In this document: positions 1-10,103 of the stretch, one piece after another | How the letters are laid out: each line of letters starts with the position of its first letter | Numbering within the stretch: the first letter of the stretch is position 1 | From: an uncultured Bacteroidota bacterium | GTDB lineage: Bacteria > Bacteroidota > Bacteroidia > Chitinophagales > Chitinophagaceae | Length of the DNA stretch: 64,000 nt | Direction of reading: 5' to 3' | NCBI GenBank assembly: GCA_903887415.1 | Contig: CAISPO010000042.1 | Coordinates: 25,124-89,123, forward strand | Notes under the pieces: model-generated | Databases searched by the model: none | Seen by the model: the letters and a program-made list of their open reading frames with translations, nothing else | What the model was told of the DNA's origin: nothing | Made by a program: the position numbers and the translations under genes

Positions 1-3000
1 CCCACAGTCGCAGGATGCACCACCAATGTTCCCTGCACGAAATTAGGAACCGCGCAGGTCATATTAGATGTTACGGTTACAGTTACCGTATCGCGCTGTG
101 TAACATTACTCAGTAAAAATGTGCTGAATGTAGCTCCCGGAACATCTACGCCATTTACCGACCACTGGTATGTGGGTGAAGCGCCTCCGGCATAAACATA
201 GGCGGTGAACGAAACATTGTCGCCCATAGCCACATAGGTACCAGGAGAAGCGGTAATATTTACCAAAGGTGGACTGTCGATCACATCCATAATAAGCAAA
301 TTACTATTGGCATTCACCGGCGATGGACAGATAATATCGCTGGTCATGACACAGTAAACAGCTTCGCCGTTAATAAGCGTTGATGAAGCCCACGTTGGGG
401 AGATAGCACCTACTACAGGCGATCCGCCCGCCATCCATTGATAGGAAGGAGAAACACCCCCGGTAATTGTTGCCGCTGTAAATGTCACTAAAGTACCGGC
501 GCACACTGTATCGGTGGGGCTGGCGGTAATATTTACCGAAACGGGATTTACCGGGCTTACCACTACTGTAAAAGTATTTGCGGCAGAGGGGCAGCCAGCC
601 ATAGTATCTGTAACCGTATAGACGCCTGCATTAGCACTGGTCACAGATAAAAGCACCGGGTTCTGTAAAGTTGATGTGAACCCGCCCGGTCCGCTCCAGT
701 TGTACGTAACAAAAGCGCTGGTATCACTGTTAGCAAACAGATATACATTGCTGCCTACACAGCCGGGAGTTGTACCGCTGACTGATGGCGTAGGAGGCAG
801 ATCCTTATTCACAACAACATCTACAGTTGACGTGCTCGAGGGACAACCATTATGTGTGGTAACTACAGAGTAAGTACCCGCATCGGAAGCGGTAACCCCT
901 GTTCCTGAGAAGCCCGTATTGGTTGGGTTCTGCAAAAAGGAAGTAAACCCAGTGCCGCCGGCGCCCGAACCTGCAGGGCCTGTCCAGGTATAGCTGGTTA
1001 TCGCATAAGGCGATGAATCGAACAAATAAAGTGTTGCGCCGACACATGTAGGCGTAGTAGCCGTAGCTGTGGTCGGGGGGAATGCAGCCACAATATTAAT
1101 ATCAAAGAAATCATCCGGAGACGTGAATGCGGGATTGCTGGAAACGATGCGCAGACGGTAGCCAGTGCCGCTGAGGCCCGCAGGGATAATACATGGTATG
1201 GAGCCGGATGCGCTGGAGGTAACAATACCCACGCTTGTTGGCGCGGCAAAGCTGCCGGTAGCATCAGAAAGTTGGAGTGTAAATGTATTACCCGGCTGGA
1301 AATTAAAGTTGGTGGTATAGTTCACCAGAAAATTACTGCCGGCACATACCAGGGTGTCATTGTATGGCTGGTTTATGGCAACAAGAGTATCCGTTTTGAA
1401 TTTGGCCGTAAATGCGTCATAAGTGCCGCCGCCATAAACGGTCTGCTGTGTGCCTGCTGTAGCAATGCCAGCAGTACTGGCTGTATATCCTGCTATCACA
1501 AGCTCATCGTTTGTGAGGTCGCAGGCAATACCATTTGCGTTGTCATAGAACAGGCCGCCGTAATAAGTACCCCATATGCGCTGGCCAAGAAGATTGAATT
1601 TGGCGACATACGCATCGTAATCACCGCCAATCGCAGGCTGGTAGCTACCGGTAGTAGCGATTCCCCCGGAACTGAAGGTAGCGCCCGCGATAGCAATATT
1701 GTTAAAAAGATCAAAACATACTCCCTGTCCGTAATCAACAGAGCTGCCGCCATAGTATGTGCTCCATGTTTCTGCACCAGTCGAAGTGAAATAGGCGACG
1801 AAGGCATCCTGCAGGCCGCCTCCATTTATGGGTTGCGCTGCTTTGGCTGTAGCTATTCCGGTAAGGCTGCTTGTGTTGCCTGTTATGGCAATAGCGCTGG
1901 TTGTGGGGTTGCAGGCAATGCTGTTACCTTGTTCCAGGCCTTCTCCGCCATAATAAGTAGCCCAGTTAAGTGCCCCAACGAGAGAGAATTGTGCGATGAA
2001 CGCATCATTAGTACCATTTAATGCAGGTTGGAAAGCAGTTGCAGTAGCTATCCCGACAATGCTGCTGGTTTGCCCGGTAACTATCACGTTGTTGGCAACA
2101 TCACACGCCAGGGCGAGGCCTTCTTCCTGTGCTGTGCCACCAAAATAAGTTGACCATGATATCGCGCCGCTTGGAGTGAACCTCGCCACAAAAGCATCCG
2201 TAGAACCGCTAATAGCTGTTTGGTATGCGCCCGCGGTAGATACCAGTGTTGCGCTGGCGGTCTGCCCGGTTATATAAACATCACCAGCTGCATCACAAGC
2301 CACACCATAAATGAAGTCGTCGGCTGTACCGCCATAAAAAGTGCACCATGTGCGTACGCCTGTTGCGCCTGCAAACTTTATCAGGAATCCGTCATTGCCA
2401 CCATTGTTTGCTCCATGATAAGCTCCTCCTGTTGTTAATCCTGTTGCCGCAGAAGTAGTGAAACCAGCGAGATACACATTTGGGGTAGCAGCGTTGTCAA
2501 CAGCTATACAGGTACCCTGGTCGTTCCCAGTGCCGCCAAAGTAGGTAGCGAACATACGAACACCCAAAGCACTGTACTTGATCATGAATGCATCATAATT
2601 TACACCTGCAGCGTGGTTTTGCTGAAAAGTGCCTGCAGTGCCAAGGCCGGTGCTTGCAGTGTAGCCGCCCACGTACGTAAGGCCGCCTGCAATAGTTTTT
2701 ACCGAGGTAGCCACATCTTCATTGGCGCCGCCATAATAAGTGCTCCACAACAGGTAGGGGTCTATGGTAAGCGATCCGCGATAATCGCCTGTTTCAAAAC
2801 TAACAATATTTCCGTTCAGCTTAAAAGAAGAAGCAACCTCCTTATGGGAGCCTGTTTCATAAGCATATGGTTTTTTCTCTTTCACAATGCCCATCGGCGT
2901 TTCGGCAGATATACTGCCATCTTCTGTTATGCTGAGTTTGGCAGCGCCTTCATACGACAACTTTATTTTGCTGGCATCACCTCCTTCACGCACCACAAAA

Positions 3001-3488
3001 TCATACTCCACATTATTGTCTTTTACATACAGCACCCAGTCAATGTTGGGGTAAACATTTTTATAAATGACCTTGTTAAAAGAATGTGCTGTAAAGCCAT
3101 TATCATTTGCCGACTGGTAGTAATTCTCATAATACTCTTGCTCGTCTGCTGAAATTACTTTGGCACCAGGATTGGCGCCAATCAGCGTCACGCCCATATT
3201 ATAAGTAGTGAACTTCAGGGTAGCAGCTGTGTTGCCCTCTGTTTTTATGAACTGATAGTGCAGGCTACCATTACCCACATACAGGTTCATGCCTGGGGTG
3301 GAGAGCTTGTATTGCACATCATATCTCGGGTTGTTATTATCATCCTTTACCTGGCCTTTGTTCTCGATGAACGACAGTGGCTTAGACAGCCCCTGCCCGG
3401 CATTTATTTTGCTATCCTTCGCCATTAGCGACATTGATAGAAAACAACAAAAAAGGAGGGAACAGGATTTTGTACCACTTAAATACAT
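1..3488 (-). CDS. SBBP seven-bladed propeller / Ig-like secreted protein (partial)
   Basis: The open frame on the minus strand runs off the left edge, so the C-terminus is missing. I chose the ATG at 3488 because it gives a signal peptide (MYLSGTKSCSLLFCCFLSMS...A) before the mature start. After a roughly 220-residue N-terminal region there are seven SBBP blades with the signature W-[SAG]-T-[YF]-[YF]-G-G, between about residues 245 and 650, encoded at about 2740 down to 1560. Two or more Thr/Ser-rich Ig/PKD-like domains follow. Proteins of this build in Bacteroidetes are usually exported by T9SS and end in a sorting domain outside this window. Function is unknown; surface adhesion or binding is likely. 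Long ORFs on the plus strand here are antisense artefacts. Confidence 0.85.
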   Translation of the reverse strand, partial: MYLSGTKSCSLLFCCFLSMSLMAKDSKINAGQGLSKPLSFIENKGQVKDDNNNPRYDVQYKLSTPGMNLYVGNGSLHYQFIKTEGNTAATLKFTTYNMGVTLIGANPGAKVISADEQEYYENYYQSANDNGFTAHSFNKVIYKNVYPNIDWVLYVKDNNVEYDFVVREGGDASKIKLSYEGAAKLSITEDGSISAETPMGIVKEKKPYAYETGSHKEVASSFKLNGNIVSFETGDYRGSLTIDPYLLWSTYYGGANEDVATSVKTIAGGLTYVGGYTASTGLGTAGTFQQNHAAGVNYDAFMIKYSALGVRMFATYFGGTGNDQGTCIAVDNAATPNVYLAGFTTSAATGLTTGGAYHGANNGGNDGFLIKFAGATGVRTWCTFYGGTADDFIYGVACDAAGDVYITGQTASATLVSTAGAYQTAISGSTDAFVARFTPSGAISWSTYFGGTAQEEGLALACDVANNVIVTGQTSSIVGIATATAFQPALNGTNDAFIAQFSLVGALNWATYYGGEGLEQGNSIACNPTTSAIAITGNTSSLTGIATAKAAQPINGGGLQDAFVAYFTSTGAETWSTYYGGSSVDYGQGVCFDLFNNIAIAGATFSSGGIATTGSYQPAIGGDYDAYVAKFNLLGQRIWGTYYGGLFYDNANGIACDLTNDELVIAGYTASTAGIATAGTQQTVYGGGTYDAFTAKFKTDTLVAINQPYNDTLVCAGSNFLVNYTTNFNFQPGNTFTLQLSDATGSFAAPTSVGIVTSSASGSIPCIIPAGLSGTGYRLRIVSSNPAFTSPDDFFDINIVAAFPPTTATATTPTCVGATLYLFDSSPYAITSYTWTGPAGSGAGGTGFTSFLQNPTNTGFSGTGVTASDAGTYSVVTTHNGCPSSTSTVDVVVNKDLPPTPSVSGTTPGCVGSNVYLFANSDTSAFVTYNWSGPGGFTSTLQNPVLLSVTSANAGVYTVTDTMAGCPSAANTFTVVVSPVNPVSVNITASPTDTVCAGTLVTFTAATITGGVSPSYQWMAGGSPVVGAISPTWASSTLINGEAVYCVMTSDIICPSPVNANSNLLIMDVIDSPPLVNITASPGTYVAMGDNVSFTAYVYAGGASPTYQWSVNGVDVPGATFSTFLLSNVTQRDTVTVTVTSNMTCAVPNFVQGTLVVHPATV

Positions 3489-3585
3489 ATTCAGATATTT
3501 ATTTGTTAATTATACAGACTGCAATGTAAGAATTATATCAGAAATCAGGAAGTTTTTTGCCATGTCATTATTAACCTGTCAAATC

Positions 3586-4041
3586 TCATTTCATCAGGGT
3601 TACGGTCATTTCCCGTTCTGCAGCACTTTTTGACGCGATACTTATCCACAAATAAGGCTTACGAAGCAGCTCCCTGGCTTTTTCCGGCCACTCTACAAAG
3701 CACCTTGCCCTGCCGCCCTCTGCCTCCAGCAGGCAGTCTTCCATGCCGGCATTTACTGCCTCTGCACTGTCCTTTAGCCGGTACCAGTCCAGGTGGTAGA
3801 TCGTGCTGTCATTACTGCCTTCCCTGAAATGATATTCGTTTATCAGTGCAAAAGTAGGGCTGCTCACTGTATCCTCCACATGCAGATAGTCGCACAAGTG
3901 GTGAATAAACGTAGTTTTACCCGCGCCCAGGTCTCCGCTGAATGCGAAAATACGGTAGGCAGATAACGTCTCCCAGAACTGTATAGCGGCTTTGTCTATA
4001 TCAGATAATGTATAAGATTTTTTAAACAATACCTCGTCCAT
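3586..4041 (-). CDS. tsaE: tRNA threonylcarbamoyladenosine biosynthesis ATPase TsaE
   Basis: TsaE is the ATPase of the TsaBCDE machinery that makes t6A37 in ANN-decoding tRNAs. The Walker A motif GDLGAGKTTFIHH is clear near the N-terminus, followed by the family's SSPTFALINEY (switch region) and YHLDWYRLKD. The C-terminal part includes CFVEWPEKA, typical of TsaE. An upstream ATG at 4092 is in frame, but the family normally starts near MDEVLFKKSYTL, so I place the start at 4041 (about 151 residues, the usual size). It is transcribed divergently from the protease gene at 4181. Confidence 0.92.
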   Translation of the reverse strand: MDEVLFKKSYTLSDIDKAAIQFWETLSAYRIFAFSGDLGAGKTTFIHHLCDYLHVEDTVSSPTFALINEYHFREGSNDSTIYHLDWYRLKDSAEAVNAGMEDCLLEAEGGRARCFVEWPEKARELLRKPYLWISIASKSAAEREMTVTLMK

Positions 4042-4180
4042 TTGACTGCTAAGATACAAGCATTGATGTTTCGAAATATCTGCACGCATCACCTTCCGAT
4101 AAATTTATTAACTTTATTATCCTAATAATTTACGATTCGCTTAACCTTACGGATACCTATACCTTTCATATACGCACAGA

Positions 4181-6442
4181 ATGAAAAACCGTGTTGCTTT
4201 ATTGTTTGTTTTTACGGCTCTGTTCAATTCTTATTTTTTGGCTGCACAGAGTCTTTGGCGCCTTACTGATCCTGAACGATTACCAAAAACTGCGCAAACT
4301 GTACATGCATCGCACTTTCTGGTTTATACAGCCGATGAAGCTACACTGGTGCAGCAGCTCAATACTCTTTCGGAAAAATATGAGGGAGCCCAGATAATAG
4401 AGCTCCCGTTGCCGGATGGCTCTTTCAGGCAATTCAAAATATGGAAAACTCCGATACTCCCCGGCAAACTTGCAGCTAAGTATCCTGAACTGATGACATT
4501 TACAGGGGAAGCTATTGACGACCCACGGGTTACTACCAAGCTGGACATTACCCTCTACGGCTTTCACGCCATGATATTTGACGGCAGCAATACTTCATTT
4601 GTTGACCCTTATAACAAACAACACGATGGCAGCTACATGGTCCATTATAAGAGGGAGGAGACCAAAGAACCGAAGGACAGGATGAAATGTGCCTTCACCC
4701 ATGACTTTCGTACTAACGGCCGGGAAACAAACAGGGAACAAAAAAAGTCATCCAGAACTGCCAACGGTTACGAACTGCGCAGTTATCGCCTTGCCCTGGC
4801 ATGTGATCATTTTTATGCACAGGCAGCTACGGGCCTCTCCGAACCAACAATTGCGGAGGTATTGAGTAAAATGATCACTTCGATGAACCGTATTAACGGC
4901 GTATATGAGCGCGAACTGTCTGTGACTATGGTGTTTGCGGATAATGAGGACACGTTGATCTGGGATGCAGACACCAGCGCTGTGAATGGCCCTGATCCCT
5001 ACCGAAATATTGATGGTGATGCATCGCAGTGCCTTACGGTCAATCAGAGGGTGTGTGACACCCGTATAGGAGATACCAACTATGATATAGGCCATGTGTT
5101 TACGACTGGCGCAGGAGGCTTGTCGCAGGTGGGCGTCACATGCGGTACGGGTTACAAAGCGCAAAGCGTCACCGGCCAGCCCGATCCCGTGGGCGATGGT
5201 TTTGACATAGATTATGTGGCGCATGAAATGGGGCACGAATATGGCGCCGATCATCCTTTCAACAGTTCTGACGGCAATTGCGGCGGTGATAATCTAAATC
5301 CTCCTACAGCTTACGAACCGGGCAGCGGATCTACTATTATGGCCTATGCCGGAATCTGTAGCCCCGATGACCTGCAGCCCCACAGCGATGCCTACTTTCA
5401 CTCCATTAGCCTGGAGCAGATACAGAACTATATCACTACACTTGGCGATGGCTGTGCAGTAAAGACCGCCACTGGGAACAAACTGGTGGCAACGCCATCC
5501 TTCACGGCATCTTATACCATTCCCTATCTCACTCCTTTTGAAATTATTGGCCCGGCAGCTACAGACTCGGTCATGGATACTTCTGTTACCTACTGCTGGG
5601 AACAGTGGAACCTGGGCGACGTAGGCGAGTCTTTGGTAAACACGCACCAATATGGCCCCATTTTCCGTTCCTACACACCTGTAAAATCTGCTACCCGCAT
5701 ATTCCCGAGAAACGGCCTGGTGCTCTCCGGCGTTTTAAGCGATGCAGGTATAGAAGACGCAGAAGGAGAGAAGGCCCCTGACGTAGCCCGCTTCCTCACT
5801 TTTCACGTTACCCTGCGCGACATATATCAGGGCAATGGCTGCTTCCTCATTCCGGACGACACCGTTCATCTTGATGCGATCAATACCGGAGAGGGGTTTA
5901 AAGTCACCAGCCAGAATACTTCCGGCCTTTACTACATTGGCAGCAGCCCCGAAACAATAACCTGGAATGTTGTGGGCACTAATACTTCGCCGATTAACAC
6001 TTCCGCTGTTGACATTTATATGTCTGCCGATGGCGGGAATACATGGCAGTACCATATAGGCACGTTCCCAAACACCGGCTCTGCTGTTATCACACTTCCC
6101 AACCCTGATACAGACCTCCATGCGGCACGTATAAAAGTGAAAGGGCACGGCAATGTATTTTTTAATGTAAACAGCGCTGATTTTACCGTCACCCACAGCC
6201 TTACTTCTGATACCGATATTGTTATCTATCCCGTACCCACCCATACTGTACTCCGTATGTTTGGCGGCAATAAGGGGACACTGCAAGGAGCTATCTACAA
6301 CACCTTGGGCCAGCAGGTATGGAAAGGCCAGATAGACGGCGAAACAGATATCCCCGTAGCTCTATGGGCGCGCGGGATCTATTTCGTAAAAACTATTGAT
6401 ATAAAGAACCGGCATACGGTCAAGAAAATTGTGGTGGAGTAA
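4181..6442 (+). CDS. Secreted metzincin (reprolysin-like) metalloprotease with T9SS tail
   Basis: This is a 753-residue exported zinc protease. A signal peptide (MKNRVALLFVFTALFNSYFLAAQ) is followed by a propeptide-like region to about residue 200 and a catalytic domain. The zinc site HEMGHEYGADH fits HExxHxxGxxH (H348, E349, H352, H358), and STIMAYAG supplies the Met-turn at M387, which together define a metzincin of the reprolysin-like (M12B-like) group. Later domains include a beta-sandwich region, and the C-terminus (IVIYPVPTHT... GIYFVKTID...KKIVVE) is a type A T9SS sorting domain. It is expected at the cell surface or outside the cell. The substrate is unknown. A perfect inverted repeat follows the stop and separates it from the convergent NHL gene. 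Confidence 0.88.
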   Translation: MKNRVALLFVFTALFNSYFLAAQSLWRLTDPERLPKTAQTVHASHFLVYTADEATLVQQLNTLSEKYEGAQIIELPLPDGSFRQFKIWKTPILPGKLAAKYPELMTFTGEAIDDPRVTTKLDITLYGFHAMIFDGSNTSFVDPYNKQHDGSYMVHYKREETKEPKDRMKCAFTHDFRTNGRETNREQKKSSRTANGYELRSYRLALACDHFYAQAATGLSEPTIAEVLSKMITSMNRINGVYERELSVTMVFADNEDTLIWDADTSAVNGPDPYRNIDGDASQCLTVNQRVCDTRIGDTNYDIGHVFTTGAGGLSQVGVTCGTGYKAQSVTGQPDPVGDGFDIDYVAHEMGHEYGADHPFNSSDGNCGGDNLNPPTAYEPGSGSTIMAYAGICSPDDLQPHSDAYFHSISLEQIQNYITTLGDGCAVKTATGNKLVATPSFTASYTIPYLTPFEIIGPAATDSVMDTSVTYCWEQWNLGDVGESLVNTHQYGPIFRSYTPVKSATRIFPRNGLVLSGVLSDAGIEDAEGEKAPDVARFLTFHVTLRDIYQGNGCFLIPDDTVHLDAINTGEGFKVTSQNTSGLYYIGSSPETITWNVVGTNTSPINTSAVDIYMSADGGNTWQYHIGTFPNTGSAVITLPNPDTDLHAARIKVKGHGNVFFNVNSADFTVTHSLTSDTDIVIYPVPTHTVLRMFGGNKGTLQGAIYNTLGQQVWKGQIDGETDIPVALWARGIYFVKTIDIKNRHTVKKIVVE

Positions 6443-6457
6443 CTACACCAAAAATAC

Positions 6458-6486
6458 GCGGAGACGTTGCATAGCAACGTCTCCGC
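6458..6486. terminator. Palindrome between convergent genes, dispersed repeat copy
   Basis: Arms GCGGAGACGTTGC and GCAACGTCTCCGC (13 bp, perfect) flank a 3-nt loop. The repeat lies between the stop of the protease gene and the stop of the NHL gene, so a bidirectional terminator role is likely. Related palindromes occur at 20826, 53745 and 56571. Confidence 0.65.
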
Positions 6487-6511
6487 AAAATAAATCAACA
6501 ATCCCCGTTAA

Positions 6512-8650
6512 TTACTCTATCACTATCTTCCCGCTCATACTGTTAGTCGCGGTCGCAGCATTCAGCAAATAAATACCTGCCGGCATATTCAGCGAAGCGT
6601 CTATTGGCTGGTTGGTAGCGCCGGTGAACTCTTTCAGTTTTGCTCCGGTTATACTGGTAATTGTAACGGTCACCTGCTCATTTTTAGAAGAGGATACTGT
6701 TACCGTGAAATTATCCTTTGCAGGGTTAGGCATCACCACCAGTTTATCCGCGCTTGCAGATGTGTTGCTTACTCCGGTAGTTACCTCAGAAACCGTAAAG
6801 CTAAAGTAGGTGTTCGCTGTACCGCAGGAATTAGTAACTGAATAAACAATTGAATCGGTGCCGGGAGCCACTCCATATACCAGGCCTGCACCAGTTACTG
6901 TGGAAACCGAAGTATTGGTTGTACTCCATACGCCGCTGCCTGTAGCGCTGACATTAGATAGCGTTGTAGAGCCGCCCGCATTAATATTGTTGCTGCCTGT
7001 TATGCTGCCTGCATTTGGAGTACCATCGATTGTGATAAGTGATGTAGCAGTTAAGGTACATCCATAAGCAATGGTTACTGTATAGTAAATGGTGTCAACA
7101 CCCACCGACAGGCCTGTTACATTACCGAATGAGTCCACAGATGCATAACCATAGGACGCAGACCAGGCACCACCAGGTATCGACTCGGTAAACAGTGTTG
7201 CGGACCCCATGCAAATGGCGGTACTACCGGATATTGCGCCAGGACTAGCAGTGCTGACAGACACATAGATAGTTATCACATCGGATGTTGCGCCGTTAGA
7301 AACCATGACTTTGAAAGAATCGTTACCGGTATAACCTGCGGTAGCTGTGTAATATAGACCGTTTGTGGTCGTCAGACTGTCTGTACCTTTGGAATGAGCT
7401 GTATAAGGGAACCCTGACAATGCGCCATTTGCAGGTGCGGTGAGCACAGTAAATGTTTCAACCTCGCCAAGTATGTTGTTTGTTATGGCCATTTGGGTGT
7501 CTATAGAAAAAGCGGCTCCGCTACAAGCATTAATAGATTGCCCTGCCCCATAAGCAAACGAAGGTGTGCTGGAGAGCTGGATCAGTTTCCGTACACGGTT
7601 ATTATTATAATCTGCTACAACTACACGTTGTGAACCATCAATAAACAGACCATGAGGCTCATCCATCCAGGAGTTAAGTGAGTTCAAGTTATCCAAAAAA
7701 GCATCAATGCCAAAGTTGCCGCCAACGTAATTAATAGAATCGGTAGTAATATCTATTTTCCTGCAGGAGCAACTTTCTTCGCAGCAGTAAAGATTCCCGG
7801 CTGCGTCAAGGCACATCCCTGTTATGCTTCCCAACCAGGCATTAATAGCAAGAACGCCTGTTACATCGCTAGACGTCATGCTGCCGGCAAACGTGGTGAT
7901 GACACCTGTTGTACCGTTGATCTTTCTAATGACCATAGCATTGGTGCTCACATATGACGTAACACCGCCGGAATAGCCTTCGCCCTGATCCGCAATATAA
8001 ACATCGCCTGCCGCATTAACACAAACAAACAGCGGCACTCCAAGTGTTGCAGATAAGCATGAGCCGCCATCACCGGTATAGCCGGAAACTCCGGTACCGG
8101 CAATCGTATTGATAATGCCTGTTGCTGCAGCTACCACTCTTACACGGTTATTGACACCGTCGGCTATGTACAGATTGCCTGCCGCATCGAGACATAGCCC
8201 CAACTGGCCCTGGATCATCGCCGCCGTCGCAGGGCCGCCGTCGCCTGAATAGCCAGCAATTCCTGTTCCCGCGACTGTAGTAATTACACCACTGGACAGA
8301 TTCATTTTTTTAATAGCACCCGTGGTAGAAAAATACAAATTGGACGTTGTAGCGTCCATGCACATATAGTATGGCGTTATGGTACTCTCCACCGTAGTAA
8401 TTACGCCGGTGGTCGCTGCTATTTTTCTTATACTATTATTGCCATTATCAGCAACATATACGTTGCCAGCAGCATCCGGGCACACATCAGTAGGGCCGTT
8501 TAGCGCAGCATATAGGCCTGTACTGCCATCGCCGGTATAGCCGGGGGCTCCATTACCTGCTATAGTTACAGTTATTCTTTGCGCGTGTGCACTGCCACAG
8601 GCAACTACAGACAATGCAAGACTGAATATAAGCGTAGAAAATTTTCTCAT
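6512..8650 (-). CDS. NHL-repeat beta-propeller protein with T9SS sorting domain
   Basis: This 712-residue secreted protein has a signal peptide (MRKFSTLIFSLALSVVACGSAHAQ) followed by about five NHL repeats, recognisable by recurring GTGxxGYxGDGGPAT and LDAAGNLYIADxxNxRVR segments over residues 25-340. Then come Ig-like/cadherin-like domains rich in Thr and Ser, and a C-terminal type A sorting domain (VVMPNPAKDNFTV... MPAGIYLLNA...KIVIE). NHL propellers usually bind protein, nucleic acid or glycan; no catalytic motif is visible. It is expected at the cell surface through T9SS. It is convergent with the metalloprotease and is a single gene by spacing. Confidence 0.88.
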   Translation of the reverse strand: MRKFSTLIFSLALSVVACGSAHAQRITVTIAGNGAPGYTGDGSTGLYAALNGPTDVCPDAAGNVYVADNGNNSIRKIAATTGVITTVESTITPYYMCMDATTSNLYFSTTGAIKKMNLSSGVITTVAGTGIAGYSGDGGPATAAMIQGQLGLCLDAAGNLYIADGVNNRVRVVAAATGIINTIAGTGVSGYTGDGGSCLSATLGVPLFVCVNAAGDVYIADQGEGYSGGVTSYVSTNAMVIRKINGTTGVITTFAGSMTSSDVTGVLAINAWLGSITGMCLDAAGNLYCCEESCSCRKIDITTDSINYVGGNFGIDAFLDNLNSLNSWMDEPHGLFIDGSQRVVVADYNNNRVRKLIQLSSTPSFAYGAGQSINACSGAAFSIDTQMAITNNILGEVETFTVLTAPANGALSGFPYTAHSKGTDSLTTTNGLYYTATAGYTGNDSFKVMVSNGATSDVITIYVSVSTASPGAISGSTAICMGSATLFTESIPGGAWSASYGYASVDSFGNVTGLSVGVDTIYYTVTIAYGCTLTATSLITIDGTPNAGSITGSNNINAGGSTTLSNVSATGSGVWSTTNTSVSTVTGAGLVYGVAPGTDSIVYSVTNSCGTANTYFSFTVSEVTTGVSNTSASADKLVVMPNPAKDNFTVTVSSSKNEQVTVTITSITGAKLKEFTGATNQPIDASLNMPAGIYLLNAATATNSMSGKIVIE

Positions 8651-8788
8651 AAAAGAAAGAATTAGTGTGTTTATAAAGAGGGGTACGATATATAGACACT
8701 AAAAATAATCATTTCGTTGGTATTTTCTAAAAATTAATATTCACCGAATTTCCGTATTAATCAGATATTAATGATTTCTGGAGAATTA

Positions 8789-9721
8789 TTACTTTGGCTT
8801 TGCTGTAGGATGCACTATAGCTTTTACCGCCCCCTCTACATCGGGGTGTTCAAATACAAAACCGGCCGCAACAATCTTATCAGCGCTTACTGTACAGCTT
8901 TTCAGCACCTCCGTGCTCATCTCGCCCAGCAATATTTTTAGTAATGCAGAAGGCACGTGTACCGGTATTCTAACACCATGCTTCATAGAGGTAATAGTCT
9001 GTATCAGTTGCCTGTGAGATACGTGGCCGGGAGCTACTGCGTTATATATTCCGGCGATCTCGGTATGTTCTATTGCAAACAATATAAGCCGGGCAAGGTC
9101 ATGCACTTCTATCCAGCTCACCACCTGCCCTCCGGAACCGAGAATAGGCGAAATACCATACACCATTGGGCCCGCAAGCTGTGGAAAAGCCCCGCTGCCC
9201 TTACCCAGCACAATGCCAAACCTCAATACTACCCTTCTTATATCGCTATTTAGCTTTTCAGATGCAGCTTCCCACAACCGGCAGGTCTCGCCCAGGAAAT
9301 CAGTTGCCGCAGGTGCATCTTCAGTAAATGAGTCCGAATAATGGTTATCTGCACCATAAAACCCTGTTGCTGAAGCAGTTATCAGCGCTTTGCAATTTGG
9401 TGCATATGCGTTCATGTGAGCGACGAGAAAACTCGTGCCTTTCACCCGGCTATCTCTTATTTCTCTCTTCCTTTTTTCGGTCCATCTCCTGTCCGCAATA
9501 CCCTCGCCGGCAAGATTTACCATTATATCCACGCTTTTCACAGCCGCCAGATCACATGCCCCGTTTCCCGGGTTCCAGTGTGCATAGGAAATATGTTGCT
9601 TTTTCCGTCTTTTTGCGACGCCCGTAGTAAACACAACGACTTCATATCCCTTTCTTATCAGCAAGGCAGTGAGATGCCGCCCGATAAACCCTGTTCCGCC
9701 TGTTATTCCTACTTTTTTCAT
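8789..9721 (-). CDS. TIGR01777 family NAD(P)-binding epimerase-like protein
   Basis: This 310-residue protein starts with the Rossmann motif GITGGTGFIGRHL and continues with the family blocks NLAGEGIADRRWTEKRKREI, ITASATGFYG and RRVVLRFGIVLGKGSGAFPQL, which identify the TIGR01777 (YfcH-like) group of extended SDR proteins. The C-terminal DUF1731-type segment (VPSALLKILLGEMSTEVLKS) is present. The length is normal for the family. The physiological substrate is not known. It stands alone between the NHL gene and the small ORF at 9859. Confidence 0.9.
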   Translation of the reverse strand: MKKVGITGGTGFIGRHLTALLIRKGYEVVVFTTGVAKRRKKQHISYAHWNPGNGACDLAAVKSVDIMVNLAGEGIADRRWTEKRKREIRDSRVKGTSFLVAHMNAYAPNCKALITASATGFYGADNHYSDSFTEDAPAATDFLGETCRLWEAASEKLNSDIRRVVLRFGIVLGKGSGAFPQLAGPMVYGISPILGSGGQVVSWIEVHDLARLILFAIEHTEIAGIYNAVAPGHVSHRQLIQTITSMKHGVRIPVHVPSALLKILLGEMSTEVLKSCTVSADKIVAAGFVFEHPDVEGAVKAIVHPTAKPK

Positions 9722-9858
9722 AGAGTGAGTTCGTAGATTGTAAATATATAAACAAAAATCTAATTCATATCTACTATTTTCAGCACATTAACATTATTTT
9801 TTATTTCCTATACAATAATCGGTCCGCTGCTGCGTTTTTTTGAAAACAACTTTTATCA

Positions 9859-10053
9859 ATGAACAAAACTTTACATAGAAAACTTACTGGAAAACACCTT
9901 TACGATCATACGCCCGCGATGGCGCATACCGGTGATGATGGGCAATATGGATTTGCCCACGAAATGGATATTCTGTACGCCGCGGCCAAAGACCTGCTGC
10001 AGCCTCGCCCCCAGGCCATTGCCAATATCCTGAAGTTGGCAAAAAGTATCTGA
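9859..10053 (+). CDS. Small hypothetical protein (64 aa)
   Basis: A short ORF in the space between two minus-strand genes. The predicted protein is hydrophilic, with a His/Lys-rich N-terminus and a C-terminal helix of the form LLQPRPQAIANILKLAKSI; the PRPxxIxNIL pattern is plausible for a conserved small Bacteroidetes protein. No domain is recognised. No other gene covers this stretch, and the ORF has an ATG start and a clean stop. The call rests on composition and context only. Confidence 0.45.
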   Translation: MNKTLHRKLTGKHLYDHTPAMAHTGDDGQYGFAHEMDILYAAAKDLLQPRPQAIANILKLAKSI

Positions 10054-10103
10054 GGATAAACGGTTTTGTTGCAGGGGGCAGGTTGTCCCCTGCATTGTTA
10101 TTA

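Noticed and set aside
1272..2021. A 249-codon ORF on the plus strand
   Set aside because: It is antisense to the SBBP propeller gene, whose repeated WSTYYGG-type blades are clearly coding. The long open frame comes from the repeat composition.
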